64,000 nucleotides of DNA from Agriotes lineatus (lineage: Eukaryota; Arthropoda; Insecta; Coleoptera; Elateridae): contig CALNHX010005295.1 of assembly GCA_940337035.1 (NCBI GenBank), forward strand, positions 45,677 through 109,676. Reading direction: 5' to 3'. The notes under the pieces were generated by a model. That model was given only the letters and a program-made list of their open reading frames with translations, ran no database searches and was not told where the DNA came from. Shown here one piece after another: positions 45,901 through 55,939 of this stretch (position 1 is the first letter of the stretch; each line of letters begins with the position of its first letter). Position numbers and translations under genes: made by a program.

Positions 45901-48530
45901 AGTAAGTAAATTAAGTTTTTGGGCAGTTTTATATTCACATACTGAACAAGAATAGGGTTTTTCGCCTGTATGAGTTTTCACATGATTAACTAAACTATGT
46001 TTTACGGCAGTTTTATAATCACAAACTGAACAAGAATAGAGTTTCTCGCCTGTATGAGTTCTCACAAGAGAAAGTAAATTAGGTTTTTGGGCAGTTTTAT
46101 AATCACAAACTGAACAAGAATAAGATTTCTCGCCTGTATGAGTTCTCACTAGATTAACTAAATTATGTTTTACGGCAGTTTTATAATCACAAACTGAACA
46201 AGAATAAGGTTTCTCGCCTGTATGTGTGCTCACATGATTAACTAAACTATGTTTTTGGGCAGTTTTAAAATCGCAAACAGAACAAGAATAGAGTTTCTCG
46301 CCTGTGTGAGTTCTCACATGAGTAAGTAAATTAAGTTTTTGGGCAGTTTTATATTCACATACTGAACAAGAATAGGGTTTTTCGCCTGTATGCGTTTTCA
46401 CATGATTAACTAAACTATGTTTTACGGCAGTTTTATAATCACAAACTGAACAAGAATAGAGTTTCTCGCCTGTATGAGTTCTCACATGTGTAAGTAAATT
46501 AGGTTTTTGGGCAGTTTTATAATCACAAACTGAACAAGAATAAGATTTCTCGCCTGTATGAGTTCTCACTTGATTAACTAAATTATGTTTTACGGCAGTT
46601 TTATAATCACAAACTGAACAAGAATAAGATTTCTCGCCTGTATGAGTTCTCACATGATTAACTAAATTATGTTTTACGGCAGTTTTATAATCACAAACTG
46701 AACAAGAATAAGATTTCTCGCCTGTATGAGTTCTCACATGAGTATGTAAATTAAGTTTTTGGGCAGTGTTATATTCACATACTGAACAAGAATAGGGTTT
46801 TCCGCCTGTATGAGTTTTCACATGATTAACTAAACTATGTTTTACGGCAGTTTTATAATCACAAACTGAACAAGAATAGAGTTTCTCGCCTGTATGAGTT
46901 CTCACATGAGTAAGTAAATTAGGTTTTTGGCCAGTTTTATAATCACAAACTGAACAAGAATAAGATTTCTCGCCTGTATGAGTTCTCACTTGAATAACTA
47001 AATTATGTTTTACGGCAGTTTTATAATCACAAACTGAACAAGAATAGAGTTTCTCGCCTGTATGAGTTCTCACATGAGTAAGTAAATTAGGTTTTTAGAC
47101 AGCTTTATAAGTACAAACTGAACAAGAATAAGGTTTCTCGTCTGTATGAGTTCTCACATGATTAACTAAAATATGTTTTTGGGCAGCTTTATAATCACAA
47201 ACAGAACAAGAATACGGTTTCTCGTCTGTATGAGTTCTCATATGCCTAACTAAATTAGGTTTTTGGGAAGTTTTATAATTACATACTGAACAAAAATAAG
47301 GTTTCTCGTCTGTGTGAGTTCTCATATGCCTAACTAAATCAGGTTTTTTGGAAGTTTTATAATCACACACTGAACAAGAATAAGGTTTCTCGTCTGTATG
47401 AGTTCTCATATGATTAACTAAACTATGTTTTTGGGCAGCTTTATAATCACAAACAGAACAAGAATAAGGTTTCTCACCTGTATGAGTTCTCATATGAGTA
47501 AGTAAATTTGGTTTTTGGGAGTTTTATAATTACACACTGAACAAAAATAAGGTTTCTCGTCTGTATGAGTTCTCACATGATTAACTAAACTATGTTTTTG
47601 GGCAGCTTTATAATCACAAACAGAACAAGAATAAGGTTTCTCACCTGTATGAGTTCTCATATGAGTAAGTAAATTAGGTTTTTGGGAAGTTTTATAATTA
47701 CACACTGAACAAAAATAAGGTTTCTCGTCTGTATGAGTTCTCACATGATTAACTAAATTATGTTTTTGGGCAGCTTTATAATCACAAACAGAACAAGAAT
47801 AAGGTTTCTCGCCTGTATGAGTTCTGCTATGCCTAACTAAATTAGGTTTTTGGGAAGTTTTATAATTACATACTGAACAGAAATAAGGTTTCTCGTCTGT
47901 GTGAGTTCTCATATGCCTAACTAAATCAGGTTTTTTGGAAGTTTTATAATCACACACTGAACAAGAATAAGGTTTCTCGCCTGTATGAGTTCTCACATGA
48001 TGAATTAAATTAGATTTTTGGGCAGCTTTATAATCACAAACTGAACAAGAATAGGGTTTATCGTCTGTATGAGTTCTCACATGATTAACTAAACTATGTT
48101 TGTGGCAGCTTTATAATCACAAACAGAACAAGAATAAGGTTTCTCGCCTGTATGAATTTTCATATGTTGACCTAAAATACATTTCTGTGCTGCGCTATAT
48201 TCACAAACAAAACAGGAGAATAGTTTTTCACCTGTAGTAGGCTTCATAACCAAACCCTGTTTTTGTGCTGTTGAATCTTGAGCCATATAACCTGGGTCTG
48301 GAACTTTAAACTCGCATTTAATATCAATTTCCGAATGAGCACTGATGTGGTTACTCCTTCTAATGGTTTCCTGTTTGATAGATAATTTGTTAATATCTTC
48401 ATTGTGATCTAAGTCTCTTAATTGATGCATTGAAGTTGTTGTTGAAGTATTAGAAAATAAATGATTAACTACTGTTTCTTGATTAGTGGTCGTCACGGCC
48501 AGTTTAAGATTGTCTTGGAAGTAATACTTT
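43000..48530 (-). pseudogene. C2H2 zinc-finger array gene, about 61 fingers, five lesions
   Basis: Read from 48,530, about 90 non-finger residues (with an IKQE motif) lead into near-identical 28-residue units, HTGEKPYSCSVCDYKTAQKH plus eight residues, down to a TAA at 43,000-43,002. By length there are about 61 fingers. Five breaks split it: one-base deletions near 48,103 and 47,518, and stops near 47,095 (CAA to TAA), 44,668 and 43,156 (both AAA to TAA at the same place in a finger). No ATG begins the frame; GTG at 48,496 is not credible as a start, so an upstream exon is expected but not seen. Such proteins bind DNA or RNA in the nucleus. If read-through or assembly error is excluded, this is a decaying array. 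Confidence 0.8.
43156..46179 (-). repeat. 18-finger (1,512-bp) tandem block duplication within the finger array
   Basis: The stop-bearing finger occurs at 43,156 and 44,668, exactly 1,512 bp or 18 x 84 bp apart, each preceded by the same GKKLYSCSVCDF unit. Within the blocks a five-finger (420-bp) order recurs: types with TAQKLNLLT, TAQKHSLVN, TAVKHNLVN, TAQKPNLLS and TAVKHSLVN. Confidence 0.8.
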
Positions 48531-48534
48531 TTAG

Positions 48535-48955
48535 CTCAATATATGATTACAGGAACCGTTGAAATGCCATACCTGAAACTAATTGACATATTAGAAAATT
48601 ATAATCATATTCACATACTATGCTATAAATAAAGCCGGAGTTACCTTAAAACTAGTATTTTAAATAAAACTATAGCATTGAATAAGTACAATGATTCACT
48701 AGCAGAGAAGGAACTAGGGTTGGTGCAGGTGGTGTACACCAAGCACGCAGACCTTTAGGGGCGCAAAATAATATTTTTTTGCTTTTTTGAGTTCAAAATT
48801 ACATAATGAATGTGCTTAGTGCAATTTAATATATTTTTTTCAGGGGCACTGAAACTAAGCGACTTGAATGTTTTATATTTATAAGAGAAATATTGTTAAT
48901 TTCAAGAAATACTGTATAGCGTTATAATGATATATGTTTATTTATCTACAACTGC
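48535..48955. other. No gene recognised
   Basis: AT-rich sequence upstream of the finger array, where a 5' exon might be expected, but none could be identified. It contains a short GC-richer stretch (48,700-48,770) without recognisable structure. Confidence 0.4.
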
Positions 48956-48959
48956 TTGG

Positions 48960-49213
48960 ATACGCACTTATTACGTCACTCATTTGACGCTATTTCAGTT
49001 AGGTAATGAAGTTCATTACAGCACCAGTGGTGTAATGACTTCATTATCTAACTGAAATAGTGTCAAATAAATGACATAATGATATTTGCCTAAAAATATT
49101 TTTTAAAATGACAAGATTTTAATGTGTGATAATGCATAATTAATATACTTCTATGCTTACATTCAAGTATATTAATGATGTTCTTATTCCACTTGTATAG
49201 TAAATAACTATTA
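48960..49213. mobile_element. Palindromic MITE family B, copy 2
   Basis: Inverted and shortened relative to 18,760-19,155. It shares TTTCAGTTAGGTAATGAAG, the AATATATTAATGATG-like core and the TTATTCCACTTGTATAGTAA end. The hairpin with the GC-rich centre is missing. Confidence 0.6.
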
Positions 49214-49256
49214 ATTTATTTCGTCATGTTCTTTTTACATATTGTAGGATACGAAT

Positions 49257-50060
49257 CTATAACATTAGGGATGCGAAATAACATGTAGCCACAAGTGCTG
49301 GATACCCTAGCTCCCGCTCCGTTTTACCAGCTAAAGCAGCCGTTAAAGAGTCAGATATTATTTTTTCATTTGTTCTATTCTTGTGCATGGGATTTAAATA
49401 TTTCGGTAATCTTGCAGTGTACGTCGCCCACTTTGAGCTGTGTATGTGCCACCCCAATTTATTTCCAAAGCTTCTGCTACAGTGAGAACAGTACAAATTT
49501 CCGTTTTCATCATAGGTGTATATAATGATGTGTCTGCCTTTGTTTTAAGTCCCGTCTCTTCCTGTCTGGTTCTGGAAGTCGACCTTGCTCATATTCTTCA
49601 ACCATGGAGTTAATATATCTCCTCCAGAGATTACGATTAGTAGCATCACCCTCCTAGGTGGCTAAGGGTATGTTACATATTTTTATGTGGCGTTTCATCA
49701 CATCCTGATATCTAAGAGTTTTCCCTCCTACTTTGCGTTCTCCATACAATAGCTCAGAATAAAGTAGTTGTTTCGGATATCTGCTAGAAGGCATTCGGAG
49801 GATATGCCCACACCAACGCAGCTGTAGTTGCATAAGAATGGTTTCCACACCTTGCATATGAGCTCTCCTTAAGACATCAGTATTAGAAACGTGTAGTCTT
49901 GCCATTTCATTATAGAACGAATACATTTCAGATGGAACTGATCCAGTTTTTTGATGTGGTGCCTATATACACACCAGGTTTCAGATCCACACATAAGTGT
50001 GGTAATAACGGCTGCTTTATACACTCTTAGCTTCGTTTGTAATGTAACAGTTGAGTGCAA
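49257..50060 (-). pseudogene. Non-LTR retrotransposon relic: end of reverse transcriptase ORF
   Basis: From 50,060 on the minus strand comes LRVYKAAVITTLMCGSETW and then LDQFHLKCIRS, a very common motif at the end of reverse transcriptase in insect non-LTR elements. A frameshift near 49,900 moves to a second frame with LRWCGHILRMPSSRYPKQLL. A third piece has WRRYINSMVEEYEQGRLPEP, and a terminal C2H2-like CSHCSRSFGNKLGWHIH lies near 49,490. The 5' part, including the catalytic YADD region, is absent, the usual result of 5' truncation. Several stops and shifts make it dead. Confidence 0.75.
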
Positions 50061-50069
50061 TAGTGGGGA

Positions 50070-51590
50070 CGCGACGGTTTAGCAAGCCATCAATGCAGCA
50101 ATCAGAGATGTGTAATTTGCATTGAATTTTATTTATTAAATTATTTAACATTTATTATTTACCTAAAATTCAAGAAAATATACAATCATCTTCTAAAAGA
50201 ACCACTCCATCTTTCTAAGAAAATCACGATTTCATTGCTGCAGAAGTTCTCGAAATATGACGATGTAAACGTAAAAGTTGTTTAAAAATAATTAAAATTT
50301 CAACATATCCAAACCGAGAAATCGCACTTTCAAAATTTGTTTGCCCATAAGAGCCAATGAATTTTTTAAAATTAAGTCTCACTTTTGAAATGTAAACCCT
50401 ACAGAATAGTATATTATATACCACCAAGGGACAAAAGTGCATCATTTGATCCCGCGAGTGAAGTTTATTGACCGAGACGAAGTCACTCAAGGTTAGCAGG
50501 TTAGGAAGGAGACAAAAATTTACTTGCTTGTTACAGTCTACACACATTTTCTACATTACACAAGAATGTTTGTACTAAGTACCTACATAGAAATCTTAAA
50601 CTGTAGCTAACCTAAATTCTTACCTTTGTACAAAACATATTGGCAGATATCAATCCCACCCGCAATACTAGCTTTAGGAACGGTAGTTCAAAGAGGGCGA
50701 CGTACAATACAAGATAACCAATATTTGGTAAAAGTAGCAACCGATTTTCTTCTAGTGTTCACCGTTTGCAGTTTACCTTAAACGACCAGAGCGAAGTCTT
50801 TATAGATTAGTTGTAACGATCAGGAACTACTTTAATAATAACATAGTGGTCCTTTAAACATCTGTAAAGTAAAGAATAATAGTTAATAACTGTTCGCCTT
50901 AACCTACACAACACTTAACCTCAGTTTCAAATTTGTCTTGCTGCAACAGACACTCAACTGTAACTAAACAGAGATTTTGAACGTCAACGTTGTCAGAGAG
51001 TTGAAGTCAGTTATTTAATAAGATGCGAGGTGAGAAAATTGATTTGATTAATTAATAACACTTGTCTAATTTGACAAAACATCAAATTCAAATCTATTAC
51101 TTATGAAAGTTATGTAATCAGAGTTGCCACCACAGAACAATACAATGTTGCCAAATTAGAAAATGTTGAAAACCCACAATGGTTAAACATTCTCATGTAT
51201 AGGGTGAGCGAAACTCGATGTCTGAGCTATATTATAAGAAAAAGAAAAACGATTGACAAAATCTGAAAAGAGATCTTAAATGGGTTTAAGTAAGGTCCAT
51301 TTTAAGCCACAATTGCATATTTTTCCATATTTGGAAACTATAGTAATGACGTCATCGAATTTGTTTCTTCCGAAAACATATCTATATTTTGGCATATTTA
51401 AAAAGAGCTAATTTTTCTGAACACATTTTGTGAAGAAAAAAATTTGCTATCTTCTTCCCTTCGAAAATTATAAGCAAATTTGTAAAAAAAAGTATTATCA
51501 AAAATTCGCAATTGTCACGATTTAAACAAGTAGCCTTTGGAAACAAATAGCAAAGTCGCATCTGTCAATAATTAAACTAATGGTTGACAA
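50070..51590. other. No gene recognised
   Basis: AT-rich sequence. The longest frame (50,547-50,224 minus, 107 codons from an ATG) has no domain I recognise and sits in low-complexity AT-rich DNA. No clear inverted or tandem repeats. Confidence 0.4.
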
Positions 51591-51621
51591 ATATTGTTTT
51601 GTTGTCATTTGACTTTGAAAT

Positions 51622-51790
51622 ATGTTCACGCGCAACGAAAAAGTCGACATGTTATTAGTTTATGGGGATCTCAAAAGAACTCTAGAAGAGCAGTTCAGTT
51701 ATACGCCCAGAGATACACCGAAAGTGTTATTCCAATCAGAGCCAGTATATGTATAAGAGAGTACCGCCATTCTTTGATCCGTAATATATG
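51622..51790 (+). pseudogene. DUF4817-type helix-turn-helix relic
   Basis: From an ATG at 51,622 the translation begins MFTRNEKVDMLLVYGD. After a one-base shift near 51,667 it continues with NSRRAVQLYAQRYTESVIP. This is the pattern of the DUF4817 helix-turn-helix module, common in insects at the front of transposon-related proteins. It lies 30-40 bp before the open frame of the tyrosine recombinase on the same strand. Because of the shift and an intervening stop it is probably a relic of another insertion, not part of that gene. Confidence 0.6.
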
Positions 51791-51820
51791 TTGTTTACTT
51801 TACTTATAAACACCTTATAA

Positions 51821-53006
51821 ATAAAAAAGGAAAAGTCAGAAGAAATTCCTCAAAACATTTTAAATAAAGGGATTTTACTGCGGGAAAAATTGTTGCCCGT
51901 GAAATCCAAAGCAGCGTACGAGAAGGTGTATTTAAGTTTCTGCCATTGGCGAGAAAAGAACAAAGTCTCATCGGTGACGGAAGATGTAATTCTGGCCTAT
52001 TTAGACGAGAAGGTAAGTCTGCAATTATTTTCATTTTCATTTACATCGTTCATATTTAATTCATTTGATTTGCAGCAAGAAACATTGTCACGTGCATCAC
52101 TTTGGCCGCACTACTCTATGCTGAAGTTATCTTTAAAAGTTAGAGAAAACCTATGCATTGAGAAGTATGGAAATGTAGTTGCTTATCTCAAGCAAATAAA
52201 TGTAGGGCATCATGTGAAAAAATCGAAGGTGTTATTTCGTGAACAAATTCAAAAGTTTTTTTTAGAAGCTTCAGATGAAACATATTTATTTGTGAAGGTA
52301 TTTACGTTTTGGTTGTTAAAACAAATAATAATTTTTCCTTCGTTTATAGACTGCTTTGATTTTCGGCATTGCTGGAGCATGTCGGCGCAAGGAGTTATGC
52401 GATCTCACTGTGAACGATATCCAAGATACTGGAGAAGTTCTCATTGTAACACTTCGAGATATCAAAACTCATTTAGATAGAAAGTTCACTATTATTGGAG
52501 AAGGCTTCGTCATTAACCCTTTAAGCATATACCGAAAATATGCGTCTTTACGTCCCGCGAACACACCTAACGATCGATTCTTCCTGTTTTACAATAATGG
52601 GAAATGTACTCGACAACCTGTGGGAATTAACACCTTCGGTCAACTTCCGTTTAAAATTGCCGCATATCTGAAATTAGAAAATCCTAAAACTTATACGGGG
52701 CACTGTTTTCGAAGAAGCTCGGCAACTTTGCTAGCTGCAGGAGGTGGAGATCTAGTTTCGCTGAAACGACATTGCGGCTGGCGTTCTTCTACCAATGCAG
52801 AAGGATACATTGAAGACTGCGTAGAAGAACGCATCAAAATTGCCAGAAAGGTGTTTGGGGGAGCTACGTCTACAACAGCTAGTTCTGCCAATGTTAGAAC
52901 CGAGTTCTCTACAAGTGATGCTTCGTCATCTACCAATGATGGCACTCTTCAATATTTTCATAAATGTGAATTTCACTTTCACATTAATGAGAAGAGTGAA
53001 AATTAA
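51821..53006 (+). CDS. Tyrosine recombinase (Crypton-like), three visible exons, apparently intact
   Basis: Exons are 51,821-52,012, 52,076-52,297 and 52,350-53,006. The introns (63 and 52 bp) have GTAAGT/GCAG and GTATTT/ATAG borders and both keep phase 0. The spliced frame is about 356 residues without a stop. A core-binding region (KSKAAYEKVYLSFCHWRE) precedes the catalytic domain: Arg about 150 in GIAGACRRKEL, candidate Lys about 177 in LRDIKTH, HxxR at about 256-259 in YTGHCFRRSSAT, Trp about 282 in CGWRSS and nucleophile Tyr about 291 in EGYIEDC. A Ser/Thr-rich tail follows. No ATG opens the first exon; the start must lie in a further upstream exon or be lost. It is paralogous to 28,548-27,577, which lacks the introns. 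No flanking repeats that would mark a Crypton element were found. Confidence 0.8.
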
Positions 53007-53069
53007 ATTTTATTATTGGCTTGTGTTGTTCTGTATAGTAGGTAGTTAATAAACCATTATTGTTGCTAT

Positions 53070-53150
53070 ATTTGTTTCGTGTTTTAAAAATTTTAAAACA
53101 CGTTTTCTGGGAAACGTGTTTTAAATTGCTGTTTTTATTCTAGGATATAT
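53070..53150. repeat. Perfect short palindromes
   Basis: CGTGTTTTAAAA and its mirror meet around a central ATTTT to form a 25-bp palindrome. A second hairpin, ACACGTTTTCTGGGAAACGTGT, follows directly. The first is partly repeated near 53,410 inside MITE A. It lies just 3' of the recombinase gene and could act as a transcript-end hairpin, though that is speculative. Confidence 0.5.
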
Positions 53151-53190
53151 AGATAATAAAAAGATGACTTAAAGTATGACCAACAGAAAT

Positions 53191-53577
53191 AGTAATTTAC
53201 GATACAAGTGCGTAAAGCTACTCTTTAGGCACGAGTGGTGTAGAGTTAAAACGCGAGTGAGCGAGCGTTTTAAGCCCCGCGAGTGACTAAAGATGCTTTA
53301 CGCATGTGTATCATACAATATTTTATCTACGATAGAATCTAGAAAACACGGTAAATATGAAAAAAAATTAAATGTAAATTAGGATTACCAGCAACCGGTC
53401 GTAATTTTGGGTGTTTTAAAAATTTTAAAACACGTTGCTACTCACAACGTGTCTAATGAAATCTTTTAAATACGTTACTATTGACGACGTAAACTAATGA
53501 AAACCTGTTATTAAACAGTCGTTTTACAAACTTAAAACTGCCAACTAAAAGGCAATTTTACACACTGTCGTAGATAA
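53191..53577 (-). mobile_element. MITE family A, copy 2
   Basis: Inverted copy of 1,211-1,578, including the palindrome with GTAAAGCTACTCTTTAGGCACGAG and the end CGTAGATAA. It abuts the 390-bp tandem units exactly at 53,577/53,578. Confidence 0.6.
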
Positions 53578-54747
53578 TAGTATATTAAAGTATGAGTGGA
53601 TAACAAGGTCTTTAAAACACGCGCGAGTTTTCGAGCACGACGGCGTAGCCGGAGTGCTCGAAATAGAGCAAGTGTTTTAAAGACCAGTTATCCACGAATA
53701 CTTTACGCAATTTTTTATTATACCTATAATACTAGAAATAAATTACGCACTAAAAACTTAGATATAATTGTTGTCGTGATAAATCGAGAGGGTATAATAA
53801 TATTGCTACTATAGTTACGAGAATTATTTACGTTTTTGTCGCGTTCATGTTCGTTGTTGCATTCAGTCGTTTCCTTGACAACCTTTAAAGCTCGGCGAGC
53901 TTTAATCGCCTGTATTCGCACGCTCGGGCGTGCTTTAAACGGCAATTCTGATGCAGGTATAATAAAATAGTATATTAAAGTATGAGTGGATAACAAGGTC
54001 TTTAAAACACGCGCGAGTTTTCGAGCACGACGGCGTAGCCGGAGTGCTCGAAATAGAGCAAGTGTTTTAAAGACCAGTTATCCACGAATACTTTACGCAA
54101 TTTTTTATTATACCTATAATACTGGAAATAAATTACGCACTAAAAACTTAGATATAATTGTTGTCGTGATAAATCGAGAGGGTATAATAATATTGCTACT
54201 ATAGTTACGAGAATTATTTACGTTTTTGTCGCGTTCATGTTCGTTGTTGCATTCAGTCGTTTCCTTGACAACCTTTAAAGCTCGGCGAGCTTTAATCGCC
54301 TGTATTCGCACGCTCGGGCGTGCTTTAAACGGCAATTCTGATGCAGGTATAATAAAATAGTATATTAAAGTATGAGTGGATAACAAGGTCTTTAAAACAC
54401 GCTCGAGTTTTCGAGCACGACGGCGTAGCCGGAGTGCTCGAAATAGAGCAAGTGTTTTAAAGACCAGTTATCCACGAATACTTTACGCTATTTTTTATTA
54501 TACCTCCAATACTGGAAATAAATTAGGCACTAAAAACTTAGAAATAATTTTTGTCGTGATAAATCGAGAGGGCATATTAATATTGCTACTATAGTTACGA
54601 GAATTATTTACGTCTTTGTCGCGTCCATGTCTGTTGTTGCATTCAGTCGTTTCCTTCACAACCTTTAAAGCTCGGCGAGCTTTAATCGCCTGCTTTCGCA
54701 CGCTCAAGCATGCTTTAAACGGCGATTCTGATGCAGGTATAATAAAA
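53578..54747 (+). repeat. Three tandem copies of a 390-bp palindromic unit
   Basis: Copies start at 53,578, 53,968 and 54,358, each beginning TAGTATATTAAAGTATGAG. The first two differ at only a handful of bases; the third is more diverged. Each unit contains a long hairpin (AGTGGATAACAAGGTCTTTA pairing with its complement 70-90 bp later) and a second one with CTCGGCGAGCTTTAATCGCC. AGGTATAATAAAA and its complement occur near unit ends. This looks like a MITE that became tandem. Frames inside it repeat with the unit and are not genes. Confidence 0.85.
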
Positions 54748-54843
54748 AATTAAATTTTTAAAAAATCCACAGCCATCTAGAGATTAAAAGTTTTCGATCA
54801 TATGGTATCTTGCTGCCAAATTTTTGACTCGTATACGCTACGT

Positions 54844-55060
54844 CAGTGATTTCCAAAGTGGGCGATATCGCCCCTTGGGGGACGCTGGAACGATCCAGGG
54901 GGGCGATAATAGCCTCGGGTGCGTTTGGGGGGCGGCGAATATAAATAAGGGGGCGGTAAGAGCTTAAAGAAGGAAGAGAAGATAAGAAGATTCAGAAAAA
55001 CCATTCGTACATATTTCATCTGTTGTGTAACATAGTGTAAGATTATTTTCCAAATAAACA
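54844..55060 (+). mobile_element. Left end of a hAT-like element
   Basis: CAGTGATTTCCAAAGTGGGC followed by GATATCGCCCCTTGGGG is a familiar hAT-type terminus. No right-hand counterpart is found before 55.7 kb, so the copy is truncated or its far end has decayed. Confidence 0.4.
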
Positions 55061-55694
55061 CACAAAATGCAAGTTACGGATTTATTTATTCGATGAAGAC
55101 TATTTTAATGTTCTTATTCTTCTTCATACCATTTGTTACTTTATTTATTCAGTCTGTTTATTCTCCGTTTCTTTAATTTTACTTTATCACACCCTTTAAT
55201 ACACCACCCAGAAAGCAAATACCATTATAATAAAGGGTTTTTATTATTCAAATTTGCTTTTACTCAAAATACAGGTTATACATTTAGAAAAGATTTGTTT
55301 ATTTTTAAAATATCATTTTCTCTAGTAATAATTTATACAAAATTTCTATATGGTATATTTTATTATAACATTTCATAATTGACTTTTTCAGATAATCATT
55401 TGAGTTTGGTTTTCACTTTAGTTATTCCAATTATCAGTTAATACCTACAAATTAAAATCTAAGCTCTGATGTTGCCAAACAACTATCCTAACTAAATCAA
55501 TTTATATGCTCGAACCTTTTTAATAAGCTATTCACAATTTAACAGTAATTATATCTAATGTATCATTCATTAAACAATTCTCAAATATTTATGTTGTACT
55601 TTTAATGTATAAATCCCCCTTTGTACTTTTTAATTGCTAATTAATTTATTCTTTCAAAATAATTTTCTACCTAGAAATACTTTTATAGGGTCGC
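55061..55694. other. No gene recognised
   Basis: Very AT-rich sequence between the hAT-like end and the right arm. An 81-codon frame at 55,133-55,378 is low-complexity and is not supported. Confidence 0.4.
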
Positions 55695-55939
55695 TGAAAA
55701 ATGATCGAAAATAATTGTTCGAAAATTTGTCATCGAAAAAAAATTGTTCGAAAAACAACTCTTCGAAAATTCAATATACCGAAAGACAATAATTACGAAA
55801 ATACACTAGACTATATATTCGTATGCCAATGTTGTTTGTATTACTAAAGCAAAGACGTATTAACTCTTAGAGAAAAGGAGGCGTATTAATGTCTGTGAAG
55901 TTGGCCAAACCCAGACAAAGATTTAATAATACTTCAAAG

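Noticed and set aside
48089..48496. Separate small zinc-finger genes for each open segment of the array
   Set aside because: The segments are collinear with the same 84-bp period and are separated only by single substitutions or one-base deletions, so they are one broken gene.
50224..50547. 107-codon minus-strand frame with an ATG
   Set aside because: No domain, no paralogue in the window and low-complexity neighbourhood; kept only as a note.
53596..54707. Repeated 69-90 codon frames on both strands
   Set aside because: They recur with the 390-bp unit and overlap a long hairpin; no coding features.
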